A stretch of DNA of 64,000 bases, from contig NZ_LT607803.1 of assembly GCF_900090195.1 (NCBI RefSeq), positions 6,412,229 through 6,476,228 on the forward strand, read 5' to 3'. Positions 1-8,685 of this stretch are shown here, piece after piece (positions within the stretch are counted from its first letter, which is position 1; each line of letters starts with the position of its first letter). A program made the position numbers and the translations under genes. The DNA comes from Variovorax sp. HW608 (GTDB lineage: Bacteria > Pseudomonadota > Gammaproteobacteria > Burkholderiales > Burkholderiaceae_C). The notes below the pieces were generated by a model that saw nothing but the letters and a program-made list of their open reading frames with translations, did not search any database and was not told the DNA's origin.

Positions 1-85
1 TTCCTTTTTCGAGCATCTGGGCCTGGTCGGCGGCTTTCTGCTCGTGGCCTGGCTCGATCTGCAGCCAAGCCGGGCCGCGGACTGA
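1..85 (+). CDS. C-terminal end of a membrane protein, possibly DoxX family
   Basis: Only the last 27 codons are inside the window, ending in TGA at 83-85. The visible peptide has a hydrophobic run (HLGLVGGFLLVAWLD) followed by a short polar tail. A glycine-rich hydrophobic helix near the C-terminus is typical of DoxX-type four-helix membrane proteins, but the fragment is too short for a firm family call. The next gene starts 52 bp downstream. Confidence 0.4.
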   Translation, partial: SFFEHLGLVGGFLLVAWLDLQPSRAAD

Positions 86-137
86 GGGCCGCGGACGATC
101 GGCCAATATCTGGAGTACCTAGAGGAGACGTACACGC

Positions 138-851
138 ATGACTGCCTCCAACTCATCGTCACCGGCCATCGAACAGGCTCCGGGCCTCTGGGAGCAATGC
201 CGCGCGCCGGTCCTGCTCACCATCGTGGGTGGCGCCATCGACACCATCGGCTTCATCGCCTTGCTGGGCTTCTTCACGGCCCATGTGACCGGCAACCTGG
301 TGCTGGCCGGCGCGGCCTTCGTGAAGGGGGGCGAGGGCCTTTGGATCAAGCTGGGCGCCATACCGCTCTTCATCGCCACGGTCATGCTCACCAAGATGTG
401 GATCGACCGCTGCAGCCAGTCCCACAAGACCATCGGCTGGATGTTCGTGGCGGAGGCGGTGTTCCTGTCGGGCTTCATGCTGGCGGGCCTCAGGTTCGAG
501 CCGTTCAGCGACCCCAATGCAGGCACCCTGGCACTGACCGGCGCATTGGGACTCATGGCCCTGGCCATCCGCAACACGGCGAGCAAGACGCTGATCAAGC
601 ACATCAGCCCCAGCACCATCATGACGGGCAATACCACCCAGTTCGGCATCGACCTGTCCAACTTCATGCGCGAGCCCAGCCGCGAGCATGGACAGGCCCT
701 GTTCAAGAGCGGCAGCGTCGTGGCGGGCTTCGTGATCGGCGCGTTTCTGGGCGCGGTGCTCTACGTGCGCCTGGGGTTCTGGAGCGTGCTGCCCTTCATG
801 CTGGTCGTCCTGTACCTGGCTAGCCTGTCCTTTCGCAAGCAGTTCATCTGA
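138..851 (+). CDS. YoaK/DUF1275 family membrane protein
   Basis: A 237-residue integral membrane protein with about six hydrophobic segments. The motif GGAIDTIGFIALLGFFTAHV followed by TGNLV near residues 31-55 is the hallmark of the DUF1275 (YoaK) family, whose biochemical role is unknown. The ATG is preceded by AGAGGAG about 10 bp upstream. The stop is 15 bp from the next start on the same strand, so the two membrane-protein genes are probably co-transcribed. I see no FNR-type box here, so this pair looks outside the low-oxygen regulon. Confidence 0.85.
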   Translation: MTASNSSSPAIEQAPGLWEQCRAPVLLTIVGGAIDTIGFIALLGFFTAHVTGNLVLAGAAFVKGGEGLWIKLGAIPLFIATVMLTKMWIDRCSQSHKTIGWMFVAEAVFLSGFMLAGLRFEPFSDPNAGTLALTGALGLMALAIRNTASKTLIKHISPSTIMTGNTTQFGIDLSNFMREPSREHGQALFKSGSVVAGFVIGAFLGAVLYVRLGFWSVLPFMLVVLYLASLSFRKQFI

Positions 852-866
852 CGCAGGATTCGGAGC

Positions 867-1460
867 ATGAACAAGAGCCGGCTCGAATCCTTCAGCGATG
901 GCGTCATCTCGGTGAGCCTGACGCTGATGCTCTATCAGATCCAGCTGCCGGCCGAATTCACCTGGAACGGGTTGCAGACCGAGGCCTATCACTTCTTCGG
1001 CTACGTCCTCAGCTTCATCTATGTCGGCATCTACTGGAACAACCACCATCATCTGTTCCAGGTGGTGCGCGGCATCAACGGCCGGATCATGTGGGCCAAC
1101 CTGAACCTGCTGTTCTGGCTGACCATGATTCCGATCACCACGACCTGGGCTGGAAAGTCGGGGCTGCTGGCGCTTCCGACGGCGTTGTATGCCCTGGTGC
1201 TTTTCATGTGCTCCGCCGCCTACTGGGTGCTGGAGCGCGCCATCATCGCGTCGGAGGGCAAAGCCTCGGTGCTCGCCAGCACCCTGGGCAAGGACCGCAA
1301 GGGAAAGCTCTCCCTCCTGGTCTACGCCCTGGCCGTGGGCTGCAGCTTGTACAGCACGATCGCCACGTTCTCCATCCTCACGGCGATGGCCGCGCTCTGG
1401 TTCCTGCCCGACTCGCGCATCGAAAAATATCTGACGCAGCAGGATGAAACAAAAACCTAG
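867..1460 (+). CDS. TMEM175/DUF1211 family membrane protein
   Basis: A 197-residue membrane protein. The N-terminal motif FSDGVISVSLTLM (residues 8-20) matches the RxxxFSDGV signature in the first helix of TMEM175-like (DUF1211) proteins, which include bacterial potassium channels. The remaining hydrophobic segments fit the six-helix single-repeat form of the family, which assembles as tetramers. It follows the DUF1275 gene by 15 bp with GGAG just before the ATG. Potassium transport is a family inference. Confidence 0.8.
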   Translation: MNKSRLESFSDGVISVSLTLMLYQIQLPAEFTWNGLQTEAYHFFGYVLSFIYVGIYWNNHHHLFQVVRGINGRIMWANLNLLFWLTMIPITTTWAGKSGLLALPTALYALVLFMCSAAYWVLERAIIASEGKASVLASTLGKDRKGKLSLLVYALAVGCSLYSTIATFSILTAMAALWFLPDSRIEKYLTQQDETKT

Positions 1461-1486
1461 CCCGCCAGGCACCGAAGGCCCGGCGG

Positions 1487-1999
1487 CTACTTCTTCTTGC
1501 TGCTCGCCGGCTGCAGCACGTCCCCCTTCAGCGTGACCGCCTGTCCGACCGGTGGCGCGGTCGTGGTCTGAACCGTGCGCATCGAGCCGTCCTGCATCCG
1601 CACGCTGACCTCGTAGGCCGTCTTGGCGTTCTTCTTTTTCTCGACCGTGTTGCCCGCGTAGGCGCCGCCGGCCGCGCCGGCGACGGTGGCGACGGTCCGC
1701 CCCCTGCCGCTGCCGATCTGGTGGCCGATCACGCCACCGACCACGCCGCCGGCCACGGCACCCACGCCGGAGGTCGGCTTCGAACTCTTGACCTGACGTA
1801 CGGATTCGACCTTGCCGCAGACGGAACAGGGCTTCGAAGGCGCAGCCGCGGGCGCCTGTTCCGCGGGCGGCGGCGTCTGCGCCTGCGCCACGGTCAACGG
1901 CGTGGCCAGCATCGCGGCGAGCACGCAGATCGAAGCCCATGGAGGCCGGGTCGCCGCGCCGTCCACAGCGCCGCGGCGGCTGGGTGAAATGGATGCCAT
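1487..1999 (-). CDS. Glycine-zipper 2TM domain envelope protein
   Basis: A 170-residue exported protein. Residues 1-40 form a signal peptide (basic start, hydrophobic VLAAMLATPLTVAQAQ, likely cleavage after AQA). A Cys pair (CSVCG) follows. Residues around 75-115 form a glycine zipper (GVGAVAGGVVGGVIGHQIG, then AGAAGGAYAGN), as in SlyB and YmgG-like proteins that insert in the outer membrane. The C-terminal third resembles the small beta domain seen after such zippers. The upstream GGAAAGGGGG on the coding strand is a good ribosome site. Function beyond envelope association is not known. Confidence 0.75.
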   Translation of the reverse strand: MASISPSRRGAVDGAATRPPWASICVLAAMLATPLTVAQAQTPPPAEQAPAAAPSKPCSVCGKVESVRQVKSSKPTSGVGAVAGGVVGGVIGHQIGSGRGRTVATVAGAAGGAYAGNTVEKKKNAKTAYEVSVRMQDGSMRTVQTTTAPPVGQAVTLKGDVLQPASSKKK

Positions 2000-2094
2000 G
2001 CAGGCCCCCTTTCCATTCCCGGTGCGAAGGCACCGGGTGCACTCAGAATCATCGCCAATGCCCGCTGCCTGTCAACGCAGCGCCCTCGCTTGCG

Positions 2095-2108
2095 TTGACG
2101 CAGATCAA
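2095..2108 (+). promoter_or_regulatory. FNR/Anr-type box, promoter of the 71-residue protein gene
   Basis: TTGAC-GCAG-ATCAA matches the FNR consensus TTGAT-N4-ATCAA at all six outer positions. A -10-like hexamer TAGCAT lies at 2130-2135, 31 bp from the box centre, as in class II FNR promoters. It faces the gene at 2174. Assignment to the Fnr-type regulator at 50.6 kb is inference. Confidence 0.75.
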
Positions 2109-2173
2109 CAGGCTCCCCGCGCAGGCGCCTAGCATGGAAACGAGCACAGCCCCACCAGCGAAGAGACCCCCGT

Positions 2174-2389
2174 ATGAACAGCTCCGAATCGCCCCAGGCG
2201 CATCTTCAGGATGCCTTTCTTCTTTCCGCACTCGGGTGGCAACACCTGTTCCAGGAACAGCTGGAAAAGCTCCAGCAAGCGCAGCTTCATGCCATGGGAG
2301 AGTGGACGCAGACCTTTGTCGCCCTCTACCAGGACGCCTGGGATCGATGGACCGCACGCTTCGGCGGCGGCGTCCCGCTCGACGGCTGA
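2174..2389 (+). CDS. Small hypothetical helical protein, phasin-sized
   Basis: A 71-residue protein with no signal peptide or membrane segment. It is Gln/Leu/Trp-rich and predicted to be helical by heptad-like spacing (LFQEQLEKLQQAQLHAMGEW). I do not recognise a named family; composition and location beside phaC resemble short granule-associated proteins, but that is inference. Its own FNR box and -10 element lie 66-79 bp and about 40 bp upstream. It converges with the USP gene, 15 bp apart. Confidence 0.6.
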   Translation: MNSSESPQAHLQDAFLLSALGWQHLFQEQLEKLQQAQLHAMGEWTQTFVALYQDAWDRWTARFGGGVPLDG

Positions 2390-2404
2390 GCGCTTCTGCA
2401 AGCG

Positions 2405-3226
2405 CTAGTGCGCCATCAGCACCGGCAAGGTCATCGATTGCAGGATCGAACGGGTGGCGCCGCCGACCACCCATTCGCGCGCGCGGCTGTGACCGTAGCA
2501 GCCCATCACCAGGAGATCTGCACCCACATCGGCCGCGAGCGACAACAAGCGCTCGCCGATCTCGCCGTCGTCCACCCCGCCCGTTCGTACCGAGGCATCG
2601 ACGCCCTGCGTCCGCAGATAGGTCTGCAGCCGGCGCAGTGAAGCTTCGGCCGCCTCGCCGTAAGCCACCACCTGCACGGAGCGCGCACGCGAGAGCCAGG
2701 GCAGCGCGGCTGTCACGGCGCGAGCGGACTCGCGCGTTTCCTTCCAGGCGATGAGGACGGTCTGCCCGACCGCCGCCACGGTTCCCGCGTAGGGCACGAT
2801 CAACGCGGGCTTGCCGCATTCGACGAGCACGCTGGACACGAACTCCGGCGGCAGGTCCGCCGCGTCGGGATCCTCTTCATTGCGCTGGCCGAGGACCAGC
2901 AGGTCGGCATACAGCGCCCGCCGGGCAAACGCCCAGGGCTCGTCGCCCAAGGCTTCTTCCCAATGCAGGCGCGGCGAGCCGGCAGCGGCATCCACGAAGA
3001 GGGCGAGTGCCTTGTCCCGGCGTTCCTTGTCGAGCTCCTTCATGATGGAGATCGCATCCGGCGCCGCGCTCAATGCGTACGGATAGCGCATCAGGGCCGT
3101 CAGGGTGCAGGGCAGGCCCGTGACCTCCGCTTCGAAGGCATCGGCCAAGGATCGCGCAAGCTGGATCCGCACCGTGGCGCGCGGCGAACTGTCGAGATGG
3201 AGCAGGATGGACTTCGGGGTCTGCAC
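2405..3226 (-). CDS. Universal stress protein, two-domain
   Basis: A 273-residue tandem UspA protein. The N-terminal domain opens with KSILLHLDSS; the C-terminal domain opens at TVLIAWKETRES and ends with the nucleotide-binding loop GCYGHSRAREWVVGGATRS, a G-x2-G-x9-G pattern. I place the start at the GTG at 3226, because AAAGGA sits 6-7 bp before it, rather than at the TTG five codons upstream. The same architecture and ending (LPVLMAH) recur at 42.2 and 48.4 kb. USPs of this type help cells survive oxygen limitation and other stresses; the ligand is not known here. Confidence 0.88.
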   Translation of the reverse strand: MQTPKSILLHLDSSPRATVRIQLARSLADAFEAEVTGLPCTLTALMRYPYALSAAPDAISIMKELDKERRDKALALFVDAAAGSPRLHWEEALGDEPWAFARRALYADLLVLGQRNEEDPDAADLPPEFVSSVLVECGKPALIVPYAGTVAAVGQTVLIAWKETRESARAVTAALPWLSRARSVQVVAYGEAAEASLRRLQTYLRTQGVDASVRTGGVDDGEIGERLLSLAADVGADLLVMGCYGHSRAREWVVGGATRSILQSMTLPVLMAH

Positions 3227-3285
3227 GGCCGTTCCTTTCAACGCTTTGGTCGCCGGCAGTCTGCGCCCTGGTTGGGCGCGCCGCC

Positions 3286-3299
3286 TTGCGCCGCGTCAA
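3286..3299 (-). promoter_or_regulatory. FNR/Anr-type box upstream of the USP gene at 2405-3226
   Basis: TTGCG-CCGC-GTCAA as written on the plus strand. On the minus strand a -10-like CAGACT lies at 3258-3263, 32 bp from the box centre. It sits in the gap between phaC and the USP gene, giving the USP its own promoter. Confidence 0.65.
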
Positions 3300-3335
3300 C
3301 TCAGCACTCGGGCCGCGATTCCCGTCACGCGCCGG

Positions 3336-5081
3336 CTAGGACTCTCGCACGTACGCGCCCGGCGCGGGAACGATCCGTCCGTCGATCGTGACGCTGCGGA
3401 CGGCCCTCGCCGCGGTTTCTCCGCTCGAGTGCTCGCGCAGCCAATGCGTCCACGCCGGCCACCACGAGCCCTGGAATCGCTGCGCGCCGGCGAGCCAGTC
3501 GTCGGGCTCCGCCGGAGCTTGGTGCGCAGCGTGGTGCATCTGGCGGTATGAAGCGGCCGCATGCGCGGCAGGCCCCTGCGGCGGGTTGACGATGCCCACG
3601 TTGTGGCCGCCCGACGTCAGCACGAAGTCGATGTCGGAATCGACGAGTCGATGGACCCGGTAGACGGATTTCCACGGCGACACATGATCCCTCTCGGTCG
3701 CGACGGCGAACATCGGGACCTTGATCCGCGACAGGTCCACCGGGTCGCGCGAGGTGCAGCAGAAGCGGCCTTCGGCCAGATCGTTGCGCAGGTACAGATG
3801 CCGCAGATACTCCGCGTGCATGCGCGCGGGCATGCGTGTGGCATCGGCGTTCCATGCGCGCAGCGCGGTCATCGGTGTGGTGGCGCCCATCAGGTACTCG
3901 TGCACCAGCTTGGACCACACCAGGTCCTTTGAATTGATGAGCTGGAAAGCCCCGGCCATCCGCCTGCCGTCGAGGTATCCGTTCTCCGTCATGAGGTCCT
4001 CGAGAAAGGCCACCTGGCTCTCGTCCATGAAGAGCCCCAGCTCGCCGGGCTCGGAGAAGTCGGTCTGCGCCGCGAACAGCGTCAGTGTCCGCAGCACGTC
4101 CCGGCATTCCGGCAGTGCCGCGGCGATGGCCAGCAGCGTACCGCCGAGGCAATAGCCTGCCGCATGGATGCCGGTCTTCGGATACAGCGACCGGATGGTG
4201 GCGAGCGAATCGAGCACACCGCGCCGGACGTAGTCTTCCATTCCCAGGCCCGCCTGTTCGCTTCGCGGGTTGCGCCACGACACGATGAAGACGGTGTGGC
4301 CGTTCTCGATGAGGTACTTCACCAGCGAATCCTGCGGCGTGAGGTCGAGGATGTAGAACTTCATGATCCATGCCGGAACGATGAACACGGGCTCACGCAG
4401 AACGGTCGCGGTTGCGGGCTCGTACTGGATCAGCTCGGCCAGCTCGTTGCGCATGACGACCTTGCCCGGCGTGAGCGCCACGGCCTGGCCCGGCAGGAAG
4501 TCCTCCACGCCGCGGGCCTTGCCATTGCCCGCGACCGTCACCGCATCGCGCGCCCAATTGACGAATCCGTTCGCCAGGTTGGCGCCGCCCGTCGTCAGCG
4601 TCCGCTTCAGCACCTCCGGATTGGTCGCGACGAAGTTGGACGGCGACAGCATGTCCAGCCACTGGCGCGCAACGAAGGCGACCTGATCCTCGTGGTGCTT
4701 CGAGACACCGCGCACACCATGCGTCGCCTCCTCCCACCACTGCTGAGCCGACAGGAAGGCACGAGCCATTGCGTCGAAGGGCGGCTCTGCCCACTCCTTG
4801 TGCGCGAATCGCCTGTCCTGTCGGGCCATGGCCTCATCCGCCTGCGCATCGTGCTCGCTCGACACGAGGGCCAGCCACCACGCCAGCGACTTGCGAAGTG
4901 CGCTCGCCGACAGCTCGGCCTGCTTCGCCGGCGACACCAGCAGGTGCACCAGCCAGTCCGACTGCGCCTGCGCGAGCGAAGCGGGAGAGATGCCGTTGGC
5001 AAGCTGTGCAATCCACTGCTTGAGCGGCAGATCCATGACAGCCGGTCCGTGACCGGCAGGGCAAACACGGGATTGATCCAT
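3336..5081 (-). CDS. phaC: Poly(R)-hydroxyalkanoate synthase, class I
   Basis: Polymerises (R)-3-hydroxyacyl-CoA, normally 3-hydroxybutyryl-CoA, into PHB at the granule surface. The 581-residue product carries an N-terminal PhaC domain and an alpha/beta-hydrolase core. The lipase-like box GYCLGG has nucleophile Cys311, with Asp465 (TERDHVSPW) and His493 (SGGHN) completing the triad. The reading frame extends upstream to a TTG at 5129, but that codon is inside the FNR box. The ATG at 5081 lies exactly 41.5 bp from the box centre, at the predicted transcription start, with no ribosome site, so a leaderless mRNA is possible. An internal ATG at 5036 is an alternative start. The gene is separate from the granule-type genes at 51-53 kb. 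Confidence 0.93.
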   Translation of the reverse strand: MDQSRVCPAGHGPAVMDLPLKQWIAQLANGISPASLAQAQSDWLVHLLVSPAKQAELSASALRKSLAWWLALVSSEHDAQADEAMARQDRRFAHKEWAEPPFDAMARAFLSAQQWWEEATHGVRGVSKHHEDQVAFVARQWLDMLSPSNFVATNPEVLKRTLTTGGANLANGFVNWARDAVTVAGNGKARGVEDFLPGQAVALTPGKVVMRNELAELIQYEPATATVLREPVFIVPAWIMKFYILDLTPQDSLVKYLIENGHTVFIVSWRNPRSEQAGLGMEDYVRRGVLDSLATIRSLYPKTGIHAAGYCLGGTLLAIAAALPECRDVLRTLTLFAAQTDFSEPGELGLFMDESQVAFLEDLMTENGYLDGRRMAGAFQLINSKDLVWSKLVHEYLMGATTPMTALRAWNADATRMPARMHAEYLRHLYLRNDLAEGRFCCTSRDPVDLSRIKVPMFAVATERDHVSPWKSVYRVHRLVDSDIDFVLTSGGHNVGIVNPPQGPAAHAAASYRQMHHAAHQAPAEPDDWLAGAQRFQGSWWPAWTHWLREHSSGETAARAVRSVTIDGRIVPAPGAYVRES

Positions 5082-5115
5082 CGCCCGATCGTCGCCGCGC
5101 AGCGCACTGCTGAGT

Positions 5116-5129
5116 TTGCGGCGCGTCAA
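5116..5129 (-). promoter_or_regulatory. FNR/Anr-type box, phaC promoter
   Basis: TTGCG-GCGC-GTCAA on the plus strand, in the 51-bp gap between phaC and the L,D-transpeptidase gene. On the minus strand ACGATC at 5087-5092 is the best -10 candidate, about 33 bp from the centre. The phaC ATG (5081) falls at the predicted +1. Confidence 0.65.
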
Positions 5130-5132
5130 GTT

Positions 5133-5960
5133 TCACCCGCCCTGTGCGTGTCCCTGCGGCGCTTTCGGCGAGACGGTCCAGGCCGCCCGCGCCTTCAGGC
5201 CGCTGTCCACGATGACGACATAGCGACCGGGGTCGGCAACCGTCTCGCGGTCTTCCTTCAGGACCCATGGCGCCTGGCCGTCGGCCACAAGCCGCTCGTA
5301 CTCGGCATCCAGCACGCCATAGTGGTCCAGGAGCGTATTCAGCGTGGCCGGAATGCGGACGCAGCCCTTGGACTGCACGCTGCCAAGGCGATGCTCCAGC
5401 GAATCGGGCTCGGTCGCGTGCATCTGCAGCCGCATGTCGATGGTCGCGCGATCGCCCCAGCCTTTCGGTGCACGTTGCCAGCCGAGGTCGTACACCCGCA
5501 TGCCTTTTCGGCCATAGCCGCGGATCCCGTTGCTGTTGAAGGTCCCCTCGGCGCGAAAGTCCGGATTGGATGGCGAATGCTCGAACACGCCCGCGGGCGT
5601 CTCGAAGTGATCGAAGGTACCGGGACGTCCCGTGGACACCGGCGATGCGCCGATGAAGCGGTAGTCGCCGGATTCCGAGCGCCAGAACAGCAGCGCCGCC
5701 TGCACCCTGGGGTCGCGATCGACCACGAGCAAATACTGCGCGCTGGACAAGTCCGCTTGCGCGTCGCGCAGGGCCGTCTCGGCGAGCCTCCGATAGCGCC
5801 GCACTTCGCCCGCGGGCACGGCGAATGCGCGGTCCACCTGGCTGCGGTAGGCCGCGGTCAATTCCTGGGGGGACGGCAGCGCCGCACTCAGGGTCGCAGT
5901 CGAGAAGAAGAAGCAAATGGCGCCCGCGAGGACCAGGACGGGCGTGCAGCATCGTTTCAT
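5133..5960 (-). CDS. L,D-transpeptidase family protein (YkuD), exported
   Basis: A 275-residue protein starting at ATG 5960 with a signal peptide (MKRCCTPVLVLAGAICFFF, cleavage near LSA-A). The C-terminal half is a YkuD domain: the region HATEPD...LGSVQSKGCVRIP carries the catalytic His and Cys, with SKGC in place of the common SHGC. Such enzymes make 3-3 peptidoglycan cross-links or attach proteins to peptidoglycan. An in-frame TTG at 6008 lies inside the FNR box and cannot be the start. The ATG is exactly 41.5 bp from the box centre, so its mRNA may be leaderless. It is divergent from hsp20. Confidence 0.83.
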   Translation of the reverse strand: MKRCCTPVLVLAGAICFFFSTATLSAALPSPQELTAAYRSQVDRAFAVPAGEVRRYRRLAETALRDAQADLSSAQYLLVVDRDPRVQAALLFWRSESGDYRFIGASPVSTGRPGTFDHFETPAGVFEHSPSNPDFRAEGTFNSNGIRGYGRKGMRVYDLGWQRAPKGWGDRATIDMRLQMHATEPDSLEHRLGSVQSKGCVRIPATLNTLLDHYGVLDAEYERLVADGQAPWVLKEDRETVADPGRYVVIVDSGLKARAAWTVSPKAPQGHAQGG

Positions 5961-5994
5961 GTCGGCATTGTCGAAACCGGGTTCACGCGAGCGA

Positions 5995-6008
5995 TTGAGC
6001 CAGATCAA
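5995..6008. promoter_or_regulatory. FNR/Anr-type box shared by the L,D-transpeptidase and hsp20 genes
   Basis: TTGAG-CCAG-ATCAA. Rightward, TACATT at 6031-6036 is 32 bp from the centre; leftward, GACAAT (minus strand, 5967-5972) is also 32 bp away. One box therefore has correctly placed -10 elements on both sides. Confidence 0.75.
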
Positions 6009-6098
6009 GCCGCTCGCTCCTGCAGCGGCCTACATTGAATTTTGCGCGGTTCAAAGTAGCCACGCTTGATCATCCACTTTCGATCCTGAGGAGCCATC

Positions 6099-6527
6099 AT
6101 GAACAGCCTGAGACTGCTGGACCCGGTGTTCGGCAACGACTTCGAAACGGCGCTGCGCCGTTTCCTCTCCCCCGCCGTCTTCGAGGGCGAGCCCGCCCCG
6201 CTGAAGATGCGCATCGACGTGACCGAGAACGAGAAGGCCTTCAACGTGAAGGCCGACATCCCCGGCGTGAAGAAGGAAGACATCAGCATCAAGGTCGAGG
6301 GCCACATCGTCAGCATCGATGCCGAGACCAAGAGCGAGAAGGAAACCCGCGGCGAGGGCGACAAGGTCCTGCGCAGCGAGCGCTACTACGGCTCGATCTC
6401 GCGCACCTTCAGCCTCGGCCAGGACGTGGACGACACCAAGGTGCAGGCCAAGTACGCCGATGGCGTGCTGACGCTGGAACTCCCCAAGAAGGCGCCCGCC
6501 ACCGCTTCGAAGATTCTCATCGAGTAA
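6099..6527 (+). CDS. Hsp20/alpha-crystallin family small heat-shock protein
   Basis: A 142-residue ATP-independent holdase. The alpha-crystallin domain spans about residues 35-135: KMRIDVTENEKAFNVKADIP begins it and ADGVLTLELPKK is the conserved end. The C-terminal KILIE supplies the I-x-I/L anchor that docks into neighbouring subunits. The gene is driven by the FNR box at 5995, with a predicted leader of about 55 nt, and GAGGAG lies upstream of the ATG. A GC-rich hairpin follows the stop codon. Confidence 0.93.
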   Translation: MNSLRLLDPVFGNDFETALRRFLSPAVFEGEPAPLKMRIDVTENEKAFNVKADIPGVKKEDISIKVEGHIVSIDAETKSEKETRGEGDKVLRSERYYGSISRTFSLGQDVDDTKVQAKYADGVLTLELPKKAPATASKILIE

Positions 6528-6535
6528 GCGCAGGT

Positions 6536-6568
6536 GCCGGCCCCGGGCTCCGGTCCCGCCGGGCCGGC
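6536..6568 (+). terminator. GC hairpin after hsp20
   Basis: GCCGGCCC (6536-6543) pairs with GGGCCGGC (6561-6568) around a 17-base loop, starting 8 bp after the hsp20 stop. There is no T-run, so it could be a terminator or an mRNA 3-prime stabiliser. Confidence 0.4.
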
Positions 6569-6595
6569 CGGGTATCTGCTTGCCAGGAGATTCCG

Positions 6596-6661
6596 ATGAC
6601 GCTGCCCCTCAATCTCGACACCGACATGGTCACGCTGCCGGCGCCGCGGCGGCGGCCGTGA
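6596..6661 (+). CDS. Possible 21-codon small ORF
   Basis: ATG at 6596 is preceded by CAGGAGA with a good spacing of about 6 bp and opens 21 codons (MTLPLNLDTDM, ending in PAPRRRP) to TGA. It lies between the hsp20 hairpin and the convergent groEL-like gene. It could be a small protein, or the remnant of a longer gene whose translation start survives. No family is recognisable. Confidence 0.25.
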   Translation: MTLPLNLDTDMVTLPAPRRRP

Positions 6662-6666
6662 CCGCC

Positions 6667-7935
<1,269 letters not shown>

Positions 7936-7986
7936 CTCTAAAGACACCTCCTGCTGACATCTTTCGCCTTCTTCTCGACTCCGGGC

Positions 7987-8000
7987 TTGCGCTAGGTCAA
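7987..8000. promoter_or_regulatory. FNR/Anr-type box between the groEL-like gene and the reductase remnant
   Basis: TTGCG-CTAG-GTCAA. Leftward, AAGATG (minus strand, 7958-7963) is about 33 bp from the centre, and the groEL-like ATG is 58 bp away. Rightward I see no well-placed -10 (CATATC is about 36 bp away). Confidence 0.6.
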
Positions 8001-8111
8001 GCGAGCGGCCTCCCGCCGGCGCGCGGTCATATCAGCCTCTCGCACTGCCCCCCATGAAGAGACGCAAGTCGCCTCTCCGAGTGCACGGGCATTCCTGCGT
8101 TTGCATGGAAC

Positions 8112-8669
8112 GTGGCCGACCCAGTCGCATGCCGTGAGGGCGTGGCCCGCGTGGAAGCCGAGCTCGGCCACGTCGACGTGCTGGTCAACAACGCCGGCAT
8201 CACCCGCGACGCCATGCTGCACAAGATGTCGGACGCGCACTGGCGCGAAGTGATCGACGTCAACCTGGGTGGCTGCTTCAACATGTGCCGCGCTGTCATC
8301 GAAGGCATGCGGGAGCGCCGCCATGGACGCATCGTCAACATGGGTTCCGTCAACGGGCTCGCGGGGCAGGCCGGCCAGTGCAACTATGCGGCAACCAAGG
8401 CGGGGATGATCGGCTTCACGAAGTCCCTCGCCCTGGAGGGCGCCTCGCGCAACATCACGGCCAACGTGATCGCGCCCGGCTACACGGACACCGCCATGGT
8501 CGGCGCGGTGCCGCCCGAGGTGCTCGCAGGAATCCTCAAGACCGTGCCGGTCGGCCGCCTCGCGACGGCTGCCGAGATCGCGCGCGCGGTGGTGTTCCTC
8601 GCATCGGAGGACGCGGGCTTCATCACCGGCATCACCTTGTCGATCAACGGCGGCAAGTACATGCCCTGA
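8112..8669 (+). pseudogene. N-terminally truncated PhaB-like acetoacetyl-CoA/3-oxoacyl reductase
   Basis: The frame encodes the C-terminal three quarters of a short-chain dehydrogenase most like PhaB: DVLVNNAGITRDAM, NMGSVNGLAGQAGQCNYAATK with the catalytic Ser-Tyr-Lys set, and the ending ITLSINGGKYMP. Homology already exists before the first usable start (GIPAFAWNVAD, from about 8088), but a stop at 8055 closes the frame. The N-terminal NADP-binding TGxxxGIG strand is absent and there is no room for it before the FNR box at 7987. A GTG at 8112 could yield 185 residues, which would lack the cofactor site. Most likely a remnant. Confidence 0.75.
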
Positions 8670-8685
8670 GCCGACGGCGCGGGAA

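Noticed and set aside
5082..5129. TTG start extending PhaC by 16 residues
   Set aside because: The TTG is formed by the right half of the FNR box, upstream of the predicted transcription start. The same artefact gives false TTG starts at 6008, 15872 and 46979.
8054..8137. Short frame MKRRKSPLRVHG... considered as the missing PhaB N-terminus
   Set aside because: It is in a different frame, shows no TGxxxGIG loop and is not hydrophobic like the first Rossmann strand.
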